Assembly: GCA_017440045.1 (NCBI GenBank) | Contig: JAFSIA010000055.1 | Location: forward strand, 1 to 34,250 | Length of the DNA: 34,250 nucleotides | From: Lachnospiraceae bacterium | Lineage (GTDB): Bacteria > Bacillota > Clostridia > Lachnospirales > Lachnospiraceae | Reading direction: 5' to 3' | Shown: piece after piece, positions 15,930-24,671 of the stretch | Layout: each line of letters opens with the position of its first letter | Position numbering within the stretch: the stretch's first letter is position 1 | Made by a program: the position numbers and the translations under genes | The notes under the pieces: model-generated | Told to the model about the DNA's origin: nothing | Databases searched by the model: none | Seen by the model: the letters and a program-made list of their open reading frames with translations, nothing else

Positions 15930-17497
15930 TATGATAACCTCCTTATAATATCTTCGTAATTAAGGTTAAACTCAGATACAAGATAATCGGAATAACCATA
16001 TCCCTGTGCCTTAGCATTGATCATTCTAAAGGTTCGCTTGTGGTTGCTGCCATCCTCTAACTGAGCAACAAGACTTATAATAGAATCAGTCTCCTCCGCC
16101 AATTCTTGTATATGAGTAACATATATTCCGTAGCAGTCGCGACTGAGAAAATGCTCCATAACCTTTCGACCCATAATCAGAGCGTCGTGGGTTGTGGCAG
16201 TGGTAAAAAGCTCATTTAAGATAACAAAGCTATTTCTCTTCTCCTGCTTCATCATAGGTGCGAGACGATTAAGTTCCTCTTTTAGTTTTCCTGAGTTTGA
16301 CTGAAGAACTTCCTCTGCTTCAAAGTGGGTCATAATGCCATTAAAAAGCGGTAAGGAAATGGATGAAGCATTTGTATAGAGGCCCATCATAGAGAAATAT
16401 ACCGCCTGTCCCAAGGAACGAGCAAATGTAGTCTTACCGCCCTGATTAGGACCGGTGACAACAAAGAATGACGCACTGCCATTATATTTAAAGTTATTTG
16501 AAACTACATTGTAATCGCTGCTGGAATTTTTCCATACAAGGGCAAGGTCATATACATCTGAACCTGAAAAACAGCCTGTATCTGATATGTTAGCAGTGCA
16601 GAATGGATATCCAAGTGCCTGGGTTTTCTCCTTGAATTCTATAAAGCTTATGTAAAATTGAACCTCTTTCTCAAAATTAAGAATGAGCTTTGACTGGTAA
16701 TCAGGAAATTTGCTTTGAAAAGAGCGAATATCCTTGAATAATGCTTTATTATTTTTCATTAAAGTGTTCATAAGAACAGATTCCATATAGGAAGGCTCCA
16801 AAATATTTGGGAAAATATCATTTACAGTGAAATCTTCTTCCTCGGCTCCAAAGCTTAGAAGCGAAGCCAAATCCTTTAGATAATTTCTGGAGGTGCTAAG
16901 GTCCGCGTCCTTATCAGAATCTTCCTCATTATTTTCTTCGTCTGCAGCTTCAGTTATGGTTACATACTCGTTATCGATATGTAGCTTAAAGCGCTTTGAT
17001 GCAAAGAAATCATTTGCGCTAAGTATAGCCTGCTCAAAACCGGCTTCTCTCAAGTCGTGTATGTGCTTTTCTAAATGTTTGACAAGTAAAGTAAACCCGT
17101 CAGCAGAAAGAGAGCATTCACTTAAATCATTTAAAAAGCTAGTGACAGCGTGCCAATACAAATCGGCGGCTTCTATGTAGAAGCTGGCAGACTGTACAGC
17201 ACCTTCACTCTGGTTACATAAATCCAGTGCGGCACGTGATTTCTGCATCGTTAAGCAAAATGTTTTTATGGCTGTTTTGAGCTGCACATTTGACAAGTCA
17301 GAAAAAACATTCTGGCGATATTTTATTAAGTCAACAGAGCCGGGAAAACTATAGTAGTACTGTCGGATATCATAATCCTTGGCACTGCGCTCAATAAGAC
17401 CTAGTAAATAATCAAGCTGTAAATCCTGAAAAAATGCCGGTGCAATTTTATTAATTTCAGGATTTGTATCTGCATATAAGATACTTTTAAATTCCAT
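15929..17497 (-). CDS. MutS-like ATPase (first of a coupled pair)
   Basis: A 522-residue paralogue of the downstream gene, starting at ATG 17497 behind GGGAGGG. Walker A is GPNQGGKT (349-356). The signature THFEAEEVLQSNSGKLKEEL spans about 390-409. The Walker B-like FVILNELF at 424-431 again has Asn before Glu, and VTHIQELAEE follows. The N-terminal part is a long helical region interrupted by a very acidic insertion (DEENNEEDSDKDAD, about 186-199). There is no domain I with the Phe-x-Glu mismatch wedge. No good -35/-10 pair was seen upstream. The pair sits inside the pentose locus on the opposite strand with no functional link apparent. Confidence 0.8.
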   Translation of the reverse strand: MEFKSILYADTNPEINKIAPAFFQDLQLDYLLGLIERSAKDYDIRQYYYSFPGSVDLIKYRQNVFSDLSNVQLKTAIKTFCLTMQKSRAALDLCNQSEGAVQSASFYIEAADLYWHAVTSFLNDLSECSLSADGFTLLVKHLEKHIHDLREAGFEQAILSANDFFASKRFKLHIDNEYVTITEAADEENNEEDSDKDADLSTSRNYLKDLASLLSFGAEEEDFTVNDIFPNILEPSYMESVLMNTLMKNNKALFKDIRSFQSKFPDYQSKLILNFEKEVQFYISFIEFKEKTQALGYPFCTANISDTGCFSGSDVYDLALVWKNSSSDYNVVSNNFKYNGSASFFVVTGPNQGGKTTFARSLGQAVYFSMMGLYTNASSISLPLFNGIMTHFEAEEVLQSNSGKLKEELNRLAPMMKQEKRNSFVILNELFTTATTHDALIMGRKVMEHFLSRDCYGIYVTHIQELAEETDSIISLVAQLEDGSNHKRTFRMINAKAQGYGYSDYLVSEFNLNYEDIIRRLS

Positions 17498-17623
17498 AAT
17501 ACCCTCCCATAATCACAGCAAAATCATAATGTCAATCATATCATATTCTCGTAAAAAAATATATAAGATTTGTACAATAATGTTCTTAATATAAAAATAT
17601 AAGAATAGGATTTAAGGAGAAGT

Positions 17624-17644
17624 GTGAAAGTGATTATCTTATGA
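17624..17644 (+). CDS. Possible six-codon leader ORF ahead of cwlD
   Basis: GTG 17624 opens a frame reading MKVIIL and stops at TGA 17642-17644, overlapping the cwlD ATG as ATGA. A strong AAGGAGA (17614-17620) is well placed for this frame but is over 20 bases from the cwlD start. Translation of cwlD may depend on reinitiation here. No homology support is possible at this length. Confidence 0.3.
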   Translation: MKVIIL

Positions 17645-18393
17645 AGAATAAAAAGCAGATAATAAATATAATATTGTCCTTATGCGTGGGTGGTGTACTA
17701 TTGCTGGCACTGGTTTTATGTATTGACGGAGGAGATAAGGAGAATACGTCTAAAGGGATTTCACAGGAGGAAACAAAGAGAAAAAGTAGCAAAGGAACTG
17801 AGGAGTTTACAGTTGTTTTAGATGCTGGTCATGGTGGTGTGGACCCTGGTAAGGTAGGTGTTGATGGACAACTGGAAAAGGATATTAATTTGAGCATCGT
17901 AAAAAAATTAAAGGATATATTGGAAGCGTCTACAGAGGCTGATATAGAGGTGATTCTCACGAGAGAGGCTGATATGGGACATTATGAAGAGGATGATACC
18001 AATAAGAAAATGGCAGATATGAAAAAAAGATGTGAAATAGTAAATTCATCATCGGCTGATATGGTGGTAAGTATTCATCAAAACAGCTATCATTCATCAT
18101 CAGTAAAAGGAGCGCAGGTTTTTTATTATAAGAGTTCGGAGGGAGGAAAGAGTCTCGCAGGTATAATTCAAAAGGAGCTTGTAGCCGAGCTGGCAGAAGG
18201 TAACAAAGGAAGAGTTGAAAAAGCAAATGATAATTATTATTTACTTCTAAATGTTACCTGTCCGGCTGTCATTGTAGAGTGTGGTTTTTTGTCCAATCCA
18301 AATGAGGCAAATCTGCTGACACAGGATAGCTATCAGGAGCGCGTTGCACAGGCGATTTCTAAAGGGATAATTACATATTTAAGGGGTATATAA
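17641..18393 (+). CDS. cwlD: N-acetylmuramoyl-L-alanine amidase, CwlD-like
   Basis: A 250-residue Amidase_3 family zinc hydrolase that cleaves the lactyl-amide bond between muramic acid and the stem peptide. An N-terminal membrane segment (about 7-28) is followed by a short basic linker and the catalytic domain. Expected zinc and catalytic residues are present: His64 in LDAGHGG, Glu79 in LEKDINL, His146 in VSIHQN and Glu213 in VECGFLSN. Length and the single N-terminal anchor resemble CwlD, which makes muramic-delta-lactam in spore cortex, but a vegetative amidase is possible. The ATG lacks its own close ribosome binding site; see the six-codon leader overlapping it. Confidence 0.85.
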   Translation: MKNKKQIINIILSLCVGGVLLLALVLCIDGGDKENTSKGISQEETKRKSSKGTEEFTVVLDAGHGGVDPGKVGVDGQLEKDINLSIVKKLKDILEASTEADIEVILTREADMGHYEEDDTNKKMADMKKRCEIVNSSSADMVVSIHQNSYHSSSVKGAQVFYYKSSEGGKSLAGIIQKELVAELAEGNKGRVEKANDNYYLLLNVTCPAVIVECGFLSNPNEANLLTQDSYQERVAQAISKGIITYLRGI

Positions 18394-18421
18394 CAATTAT
18401 TGTAAAAAATAAAAAAATAGC

Positions 18422-18451
18422 TTGTAGAGATACCCCTAAAAGTTGTATAAT
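18422..18451 (+). promoter_or_regulatory. Putative promoter of the araA gene cluster
   Basis: TTGTAG (18422-18427) and TATAAT (18446-18451) are 18 bases apart. The -35 lies in the nonamer TAGCTTGTA (18418-18426), which also spans the -35 of the FGGY kinase promoter (12630-12638). This suggests shared control. Confidence 0.6.
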
Positions 18452-18489
18452 GGAACCATATACAAACATTAAAGGAGGACGATAAAAAA

Positions 18490-19989
18490 ATGTTTACAAA
18501 CAAAGCGTACAAGTTTTGGTTCTGTACAGGTTCACAGGATCTTTACGGAGATGAGTGTTTAAGAAAGGTTGCTGACCATTCAGCAAAGATCGTGGAGGCA
18601 TTAAATGCTTCAGGAAAGCTTCCATATGAGGTTGTTTTAAAGCCAACATTAATTTCACAGGCTTCTATTAGACAGACATTCAACGATGCTAACAATGACG
18701 CAGAGTGTGCTGGTGTTATCACATGGATGCATACATTCTCACCTGCTAAGATGTGGATTTTAGGATTAAAGGAGTTCAAGAAGCCTCTTTGCCACTTACA
18801 TACACAGTTCAACGAGGAGATTCCATACGATACAATTGACATGGATTTCATGAACGAGAACCAGTCAGCTCACGGTGATAGAGAGTATGGTCACATCGTT
18901 AGCCGTATGGGCATTGAGAGAAAGATTATTGTTGGTCATTGGTCAAGAGAGTCAGTTCAGCAGAAGTTAGCTGATTGGATGATTACAGCAATCGGATGTA
19001 TCGAGTCAAGCCATATCAGAGTTTGCCGTTTCGGTGACAACATGAACAACGTTGCCGTTACAGAAGGTGATAAGGTTGAAGCTCAGATTAAGTTTGGTTG
19101 GGAAATTGATCATTACTGTGTAAATGATGTAGTTGAGTACGTAGATGCAGTTTCTAAGGGTGATGTAGATGCATTAGTTGACGAGTACTACAGCTTATAC
19201 AAGGTTATCGATGATGGCAGAGATGCTGACGAGTTCAGAAGACACGTTGCAGTACAGGCTCAGCAGGAAATCGGTATTGAGAAGTTCCTTGTAGAGAACA
19301 ATTATCAGGCAGTTGTAACACACTTTGGTATGTTAGGTGGATTAAAGCAGTTACCAGGTCTTGCTATTCAGAGACTTATGGCTAAGGGCTACGGCTTCGG
19401 TGCAGAAGGTGACTGGAAGGTTGCTGCAATGGTTCGTTTAATGAAGCTTATGACAGCTGGAAAGAAGGATGCAAAGGGTTCTTCACTTATGGAGGATTAC
19501 ACATATAACTTAGTAGCTGGTAAGGAAGGAATTCTTCAGGCTCATATGATGGAGGTTTGTCCTACAGTTGCTGAAGGCGATGTATCTATGAGAGTTACAC
19601 CATTATCAATGGGTAACAGAGAGGATCCAGCTCGTCTTGTATTCACAGCTAAGGAAGGTCCAGCAGTTGCTACATCATTAGTTGACCTTGGAGACAGATT
19701 CAGACTCTTAATCAACGCTGTTGATTGTAAGAAGGTTGAGAAGCCAATGCCTAAGTTACCAGTTGGTACAGCATACTGGACACCACAGCCAAACTTTGAG
19801 GATGGTTGTGAAGCTTGGATTCTTGCAGGTGGTGCTCACCATACAGCATTCTCATATGACTTAACAGTTGAGCAGATGGTTGATTGGGCTAACTACATGG
19901 GCATTGAGACAGCAGTTATCGATAAGGATACAAACCTTAGACAGTTCAAGAACGAGCTTAGATGGAATGCTGCTGCATACAGAAAGTAA
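18490..19989 (+). CDS. araA: L-arabinose isomerase
   Basis: The 499-residue protein has the normal AraA length and matches along its whole extent. It opens with FWFCTGSQDLYGDE and contains PTLISQASIRQTFNDAN, GVITWMHTFSPAKMWI and LCHLHTQFNEEIP. The metal and active-site regions are GFGAEGDWKVAAMVRLMK, ILQAHMMEVCPT and AGGAHHTAFSYDL. It converts L-arabinose to L-ribulose in the cytoplasm with a divalent metal. The start follows AAAGGAGGACG. Codon use is strongly biased, typical of high expression. It leads the block araA, araD, tal and the two transketolase genes. Confidence 0.98.
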   Translation: MFTNKAYKFWFCTGSQDLYGDECLRKVADHSAKIVEALNASGKLPYEVVLKPTLISQASIRQTFNDANNDAECAGVITWMHTFSPAKMWILGLKEFKKPLCHLHTQFNEEIPYDTIDMDFMNENQSAHGDREYGHIVSRMGIERKIIVGHWSRESVQQKLADWMITAIGCIESSHIRVCRFGDNMNNVAVTEGDKVEAQIKFGWEIDHYCVNDVVEYVDAVSKGDVDALVDEYYSLYKVIDDGRDADEFRRHVAVQAQQEIGIEKFLVENNYQAVVTHFGMLGGLKQLPGLAIQRLMAKGYGFGAEGDWKVAAMVRLMKLMTAGKKDAKGSSLMEDYTYNLVAGKEGILQAHMMEVCPTVAEGDVSMRVTPLSMGNREDPARLVFTAKEGPAVATSLVDLGDRFRLLINAVDCKKVEKPMPKLPVGTAYWTPQPNFEDGCEAWILAGGAHHTAFSYDLTVEQMVDWANYMGIETAVIDKDTNLRQFKNELRWNAAAYRK

Positions 19990-20044
19990 GAATTAATCAA
20001 TTTTAAACCAAATAAAACCAATAAATAAAACGAGGTAAAGTTAA

Positions 20045-20740
20045 ATGTTAGAAGAACTTAAGAAAGCCGTATACGAAGCGAATATGGATCTTCCAAAGTA
20101 CGGTCTTGTTACATTCACATGGGGCAACGTAAGTGGTATTGATAGAGAGAAGGGACTTTTCGTTATCAAGCCAAGTGGTGTTGAATATGACAAGCTTACT
20201 CCAGATGATATGGTTGTTATGGACTTAAACGGAAATAAGGTTGAAGGAAAGTATAAGCCTTCTTCTGATACAGCTACACATCTTGAGATTTACAAGGCAT
20301 TCCCAGAGGTAGGTGGCGTAGTACACACACACTCATCTTACGCTACAAGCTGGGCGCAGGCAGGAAGAAGTATTCCATGTTACGGAACAACTCATGCAGA
20401 TTATATGTATGGAGAGATACCTTGTGTAAGATGTCTTACAAAGGAAGAGATTGATGGAGCATACGAGGAGAACACAGGACACCTTATCGTTAATGAGTTC
20501 AATCGTATGGGCAAGGATCCACTTGCTGTTCCAGCAGTTCTTTGTAAGAACCATGGACCATTTGCATGGGGCAAGGATGCTCATGAAGCTGTTCACAATG
20601 CAGTGGTACTTGAGGAGGTTGCTAAGATGGCATACCGCGCTGAGACAATCAACGCTCGTATTCAGCCAGCACCTCAGGAGTTACAGGATAAGCATTACTA
20701 CAGAAAACATGGTGCAAATGCTTATTATGGACAGAACTAA
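20045..20740 (+). CDS. araD: L-ribulose-5-phosphate 4-epimerase
   Basis: The 231-residue protein has the full AraD length. This class II aldolase-fold enzyme turns L-ribulose-5-P into D-xylulose-5-P. Visible landmarks are the substrate loop GNVSG and KPSGV, the zinc histidines in [14 protein letters not shown], the catalytic Asp in THADYMYGE, the HGPFAWG motif with the third zinc histidine, and the C-terminal HGANAYYGQ with the catalytic Tyr. The start follows GAGGTAAAG. It lies 55 bases after araA. Confidence 0.97.
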   Translation: MLEELKKAVYEANMDLPKYGLVTFTWGNVSGIDREKGLFVIKPSGVEYDKLTPDDMVVMDLNGNKVEGKYKPSSDTATHLEIYKAFPEVGGVVHTHSSYATSWAQAGRSIPCYGTTHADYMYGEIPCVRCLTKEEIDGAYEENTGHLIVNEFNRMGKDPLAVPAVLCKNHGPFAWGKDAHEAVHNAVVLEEVAKMAYRAETINARIQPAPQELQDKHYYRKHGANAYYGQN

Positions 20741-20790
20741 TTGCTTTTAAAACAATAATACAAACATAAACCAAGAGGAGGATTCACAAA

Positions 20791-21444
20791 ATGAAGTTTT
20801 TTGTTGACACAGCAAACGTTGAAGACATTAAGAAGGCAAATGATATGGGTGTTATTTGTGGTGTTACTACAAACCCATCATTAATCGCTAAGGAAGGAAG
20901 AGACTTCAACGAGGTAATAAAGGAGATCGCATCAATCGTTGATGGACCAATCAGCGGTGAGGTTAAGGCTACAACAGTAGATGCAGAGGGTATGATTGCA
21001 GAAGGCCGTGAGATTGCAAAGATTCACCCTAACATGGTAGTTAAGATCCCTATGACAGTAGAAGGCTTAAAGGCTACAAAGGTTCTTGCTTCAGAAGGTA
21101 TCAAGACAAATGTAACATTAGTATTCACAGCAAATCAGGCTCTTCTTGCAGCTAGAGCAGGTGCTACATATGTATCACCATTCCTTGGAAGACTTGATGA
21201 TATTTCACAGCCAGGTATCGACCTTATCAGACAGATTGCTGATATGTTCGCAGTAGCTGGTATTGAGACAGAGATTATTGCTGCTTCAGTTCGTAACCCA
21301 ATCCACGTTACAGACTGCGCATTAGCTGGTGCTGATATCGCAACAGTTCCATATAGCGTAATCGCTCAGATGACAAAGCACCCACTTACAGATCAGGGTA
21401 TTGCAAAGTTCCAGGCAGATTATAAGGCTGTTTTTGGAGAATAG
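20791..21444 (+). CDS. tal: Transaldolase (TalC/FSA-type small family)
   Basis: A 217-residue single-barrel protein. The Schiff-base lysine is Lys85 in MVVKIPMT. Transaldolase and the related fructose-6-P aldolase differ at two positions. Here Glu57 (SGEVKATT) replaces the Gln of the aldolase, and Phe131 (SPFLGRLDD) replaces its Tyr. Both favour transaldolase, transferring dihydroxyacetone between sedoheptulose-7-P and glyceraldehyde-3-P. The start follows GAGGAGG. It links arabinose breakdown to glycolysis together with the transketolase genes that follow. Confidence 0.95.
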   Translation: MKFFVDTANVEDIKKANDMGVICGVTTNPSLIAKEGRDFNEVIKEIASIVDGPISGEVKATTVDAEGMIAEGREIAKIHPNMVVKIPMTVEGLKATKVLASEGIKTNVTLVFTANQALLAARAGATYVSPFLGRLDDISQPGIDLIRQIADMFAVAGIETEIIAASVRNPIHVTDCALAGADIATVPYSVIAQMTKHPLTDQGIAKFQADYKAVFGE

Positions 21445-21458
21445 AGTGAAAACAACGA

Positions 21459-21509
21459 GTCAGGCAAATGAAAGTTATATGCTTGCATATTAACTTTCAT
21501 TTATCTGAC
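21459..21509 (+). promoter_or_regulatory. Long intergenic hairpin between transaldolase and transketolase
   Basis: Left arm 21459-21481 pairs with 21486-21509 in blocks of 5, 12 and 4 base pairs, with one 2x2 mismatch, one bulged base and a four-base loop. No T tract follows, so it is not a standard terminator. It may block 3-prime decay, be a processing site or tune differential expression within the operon. Confidence 0.65.
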
Positions 21510-21577
21510 GAGTGTACAGTCTGAATAGCGAAGCAATTTTTTCGCAAAAATTAATAATACATTAGGAGGCAGCAAAA

Positions 21578-22417
21578 ATGAACAAAGTAGAGCTTCAGAA
21601 GACAGCCAATGAGGTTCGTAAGGGTATTGTAACTGCTGTTCACAGTGCTAAAGCTGGACATCCAGGTGGATCACTTTCAGCAGCAGATGTTTATACTTAT
21701 TTATATTTTGAAGAGATGAACATTGATCCAAAGGATCCTAAGAAGGCAGACAGAGACAGATTCGTTCTTTCAAAGGGTCACACAGCCCCAGGTCTTTATT
21801 CAACTCTTGCACAGAGAGGATATTTCCCAGTAGAGGATTTAAAGACACTTCGTCAGTTAGGTTCTTACTTACAGGGACATCCTGATATGAAGCATATCCC
21901 AGGTGTTGATATGTCATCAGGTTCTTTAGGACAGGGTATTTCAGCAGCTGTAGGTATGGCACTTTCAGCTAAGCTTAGCAATGATTCTTACAGAGTATAT
22001 ACACTTCTTGGTGATGGTGAGATCCAGGAAGGACAGGTTTGGGAGGCAGCTATGTTCGCAGGACATAGAAAGCTTGACAACCTTGTAGTTATGGTAGATA
22101 ACAACGGCTTACAGATTGATGGTAAGATTGAAGATGTATGTTCACCATACCCAATTGGCGATAAGTTTAAGGCATTCAATTTCCACGTAATTGAGAATGT
22201 TGATGCACATGACTTTGATGCTATCAAGGCAGCATTCGACGAGGCAAAGGCAACAAAGGGTATGCCAACAGCTATCGTATTTAAGAGTGTTAAGGGTAAG
22301 GGCGTTTCATTTATGGAGAACAATGCTGGATGGCATGGAAAGGCTCCAAATGATGATGAGTACGCTACAGCAATGGCAGATTTAGAGAAGGTAGGTGAAG
22401 CAATATGTCAGAAGTAG
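21578..22417 (+). CDS. Transketolase, N-terminal subunit
   Basis: A 279-residue protein carrying the thiamine-pyrophosphate pyrophosphate-binding half of transketolase. Landmarks are SAKAGHPGGSLSAAD, LSKGHTAPGLYSTLA, GSLGQGISAAVGMAL, and the TPP/Mg motif GDGEIQEGQVWEAA followed by DNNGLQID. As in many Clostridia, the enzyme is split, and the other half is the next gene. The start follows TAGGAGGCAG. It exchanges two-carbon ketol units between pentose phosphates. Its end overlaps the next gene by 13 bases. Confidence 0.96.
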   Translation: MNKVELQKTANEVRKGIVTAVHSAKAGHPGGSLSAADVYTYLYFEEMNIDPKDPKKADRDRFVLSKGHTAPGLYSTLAQRGYFPVEDLKTLRQLGSYLQGHPDMKHIPGVDMSSGSLGQGISAAVGMALSAKLSNDSYRVYTLLGDGEIQEGQVWEAAMFAGHRKLDNLVVMVDNNGLQIDGKIEDVCSPYPIGDKFKAFNFHVIENVDAHDFDAIKAAFDEAKATKGMPTAIVFKSVKGKGVSFMENNAGWHGKAPNDDEYATAMADLEKVGEAICQK

Positions 22418-23343
22418 TAAAGGTTGCAACAAGAGACAGCTATGGTAATGCACTCGTTGAGTGTGGCAAGGAATATCCAAACCTTGTAGTATTAGATGCG
22501 GATTTAGCAGCAGCTACAAAGACTGGCACATTCTTAAAAGCTTTCCCTGAGCGTCATATAGACTGTGGTATCGCAGAATGTAACATGGTAGGTATTGCGG
22601 CAGGACTTGCAGCTACAGGAAAGATTCCTTTCGTTAGCTCATTTGCAATGTTCGCAGCAGGACGTGCTTTCGAGCAGGTTCGTAACTCAGTTGCATACCC
22701 ACATTTAAATGTAAAGATTGGTGCTACACATGCAGGTATCTCTGTAGGTGAAGATGGTGCAACACATCAGTGTAACGAGGATATCGCTCTTATGCGTTCA
22801 ATCCCAGGTATGGTTGTTATCAACCCATCTGATGATGTTGAGGCAAAGGCAGCAGTTAAGGCTGCAATTGAGCATGATGGACCTGTTTATTTAAGATTTG
22901 GTCGTCTTGCTACACCAGTAATCAACGACACACCAGATTACAAGTTTGAGCTTGGCAAGGGTGTAGTTCTTCGTGAGGGTAAGGATGTTGCAATCATCGC
23001 TACAGGTTTATGTGTAGCAGAAGCACTTGCAGCAGCTGATAAGCTTGCAGCAGATGGAATCTCTGCAAAGGTTATCAATATCCATACAATCAAGCCTTTA
23101 GATGAGGAGCTTGTACTTGCAGCAGCTAAGGAAACAGGTAAGGTTGTTACAGTTGAAGAGCATTCAGTTATCGGTGGTCTCGGCAGTGCAGTATGTGATT
23201 GCTTAAGCGAGAAGGCACCTACACCAGTATTAAAGATTGGTGTTAATGATGTATTCGGCGAGTCTGGTCCAGCTACAAAGCTTATTGCTAAGTATGGACT
23301 TGATGCAGAAGGCATCTACAGCAAAGTTAAGAGCTTTGTATAA
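22405..23343 (+). CDS. Transketolase, C-terminal subunit
   Basis: A 312-residue protein with the pyrimidine-binding and C-terminal domains of transketolase. It contains LDADLAAATKTG, the catalytic-glutamate region CGIAECNMVGIAAGLA, FAAGRAFEQVRNSVAYP and the C-terminal VVTVEEHSVIGGLGSAV. ATG 22405 lies inside the end of the preceding gene and uses GTAGGTGAAG as ribosome binding site, implying coupled synthesis of equal amounts of the halves. A terminator follows at 23364. Confidence 0.96.
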   Translation: MSEVVKVATRDSYGNALVECGKEYPNLVVLDADLAAATKTGTFLKAFPERHIDCGIAECNMVGIAAGLAATGKIPFVSSFAMFAAGRAFEQVRNSVAYPHLNVKIGATHAGISVGEDGATHQCNEDIALMRSIPGMVVINPSDDVEAKAAVKAAIEHDGPVYLRFGRLATPVINDTPDYKFELGKGVVLREGKDVAIIATGLCVAEALAAADKLAADGISAKVINIHTIKPLDEELVLAAAKETGKVVTVEEHSVIGGLGSAVCDCLSEKAPTPVLKIGVNDVFGESGPATKLIAKYGLDAEGIYSKVKSFV

Positions 23344-23363
23344 AAGATAATATAAAAAATGCT

Positions 23364-23396
23364 AAAGTAGCTCAGGAGAAATCCTGAGCTACTTTT
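23364..23396 (+). terminator. Terminator of the pentose operon
   Basis: A 14-bp stem, AAAGTAGCTCAGGA (23364-23377) with 23382-23395, is closed by a GAAA tetraloop and followed by a T-rich run. Confidence 0.9.
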
Positions 23397-23430
23397 ATGT
23401 ATAGATACTATGTTTGATAATTAGTAAAGA

Positions 23431-23459
23431 TTGTATTTTAAACAAGGCTACGATATAAT
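23431..23459 (+). promoter_or_regulatory. Putative promoter of the ABC exporter operon
   Basis: TTGTAT (23431-23436), 17 bases, then a perfect TATAAT (23454-23459), 41 bases ahead of the first permease start. Confidence 0.6.
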
Positions 23460-23500
23460 CATAATTGTTGAAAATATGCGATATGGAAGAGGAATAGGTA

Positions 23501-24652
23501 ATGAATTGTATTAAGACTATATTTGAAATGACTAAAAAGCGAATAATAAATACGCCGGTCACATCTGTGTTTCTTATGATAGGCCTTATTCTTTCTATGC
23601 TTACCATATCTATATGTGTTAGTTTTATATCAGAGTATGCTGCGGCACAGGAAGCTAGAGAAGATGCTAAGCCTCCTAATGGACAGCAATATGTTTTATC
23701 TATGGAAACAGATAATGACGTTATTGACTTTCAAAGTATTTTTGAAAATATAAGACAAGATAGCGGTGTAGTCGTAAATGGAATAATGGTACATATAGAA
23801 GAAAGTGACGTGAATACGTTTTCTTCTTTAAGTGGCGAATGGTTTATATCAGATGAGACATGGCATTATCCTTTAGTAGAAGGGAGATATTATACAGCCA
23901 AAGAAGTAGCATCTGGAGAAAAAGTAGTTTTAATAGGAAAGAACTATAAGCAGTATACATATGAAGAAAATGGTAAAGAGTACATTGATATAGAGGAGGA
24001 AAAATATCAGGTGCTGGGAGTTGTAGGCTTGGAGAAGCAATTGTCAGCATGGGATTCCCGTCTTTTTATGCCATGTACATCACTGCCAGATGCAGTAATG
24101 GGAGTAATGAGCTCAAAAGGATATATAAGCTGCATTTTGCATAATTATAATGGAAATATGATTGTAGATGAGCAGCAGATAAGAAGTAATTTGTTCAATA
24201 TTTCGCAATCTGTGGAATTTACATACGCTGGTGAGATTCAGACGGAAGATATTACTATGACATTAATGAGTAATGGTGATATGATTATTACAATTGCAGC
24301 AGTTGGATATTTCGTATCATTGGTATACGCCATTAATATAGTGGTATTCTGGGTGGAAAACAGAAAAAAAGAAATTGCCATTAGAAAAGCGGTGGGATTT
24401 AAAAATAGTGATATAGCAAAGTTGTTGATGTCTGAAATGATTGGTTTGTCTGCATTATCATGTGTAATAGCTATATTTATTCAGTGTGTTCTTCAAATAT
24501 TTATGGATACTTTCGTTGGATATAACCTTAAGATATACATATCAAATATAGTAATCGGTGTGGTGGTTGTATTTTTTACAGCAGCCATAACATCCATAAT
24601 GCCTATTAGAAAACTGCTTAAAATACAGCCGATAGAGGCTATGAAGAGATAA
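23501..24652 (+). CDS. ABC transporter permease (FtsX/MacB type)
   Basis: A 383-residue permease. One membrane helix at about 20-45 is followed by a 220-residue extracytoplasmic domain of the MacB kind. Three helices close the protein (about 262-285, 310-340 and 345-370), the last with the ENRKKEIAIRKAVGFKNSDI stretch typical of FtsX-like domains. The end (MPIRKLLKIQPIEAMKR) matches the family's C-terminal PxEALR-like signature. It forms a tripartite exporter with the next two genes. The family moves lipoproteins, peptides or antibiotics; the substrate here cannot be read. Start follows GAAGAGGAATAGG. Confidence 0.88.
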   Translation: MNCIKTIFEMTKKRIINTPVTSVFLMIGLILSMLTISICVSFISEYAAAQEAREDAKPPNGQQYVLSMETDNDVIDFQSIFENIRQDSGVVVNGIMVHIEESDVNTFSSLSGEWFISDETWHYPLVEGRYYTAKEVASGEKVVLIGKNYKQYTYEENGKEYIDIEEEKYQVLGVVGLEKQLSAWDSRLFMPCTSLPDAVMGVMSSKGYISCILHNYNGNMIVDEQQIRSNLFNISQSVEFTYAGEIQTEDITMTLMSNGDMIITIAAVGYFVSLVYAINIVVFWVENRKKEIAIRKAVGFKNSDIAKLLMSEMIGLSALSCVIAIFIQCVLQIFMDTFVGYNLKIYISNIVIGVVVVFFTAAITSIMPIRKLLKIQPIEAMKR

Positions 24653-24671
24653 TGAGGGGTAGAGAGTATAC

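Noticed and set aside
14412-17497. Treating Asn for Asp in the Walker B of both MutS-like proteins as inactivation
   Set aside because: The following catalytic Glu is kept in both, and Asn-Glu is, as I recall it, usual in MutS-related families, so activity may be intact.
17583-17605. AT-only imperfect palindrome upstream of cwlD
   Set aside because: Too AT-rich to distinguish from background; no second copy was seen.
18385-18439. AGGGGTA / TACCCCT inverted repeat flanking the cwlD-araA gap
   Set aside because: Only seven pairs with a loop of over 40 bases and no T tract; chance is a sufficient explanation.
20451-20750. 99-codon plus-strand frame overlapping araD
   Set aside because: It lies out of frame within an intact araD and has no ribosome binding site.
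20791-21444. Fructose-6-phosphate aldolase instead of transaldolase
   Set aside because: Glu57 and Phe131 replace the Gln and Tyr that mark the aldolase; context also favours transaldolase.
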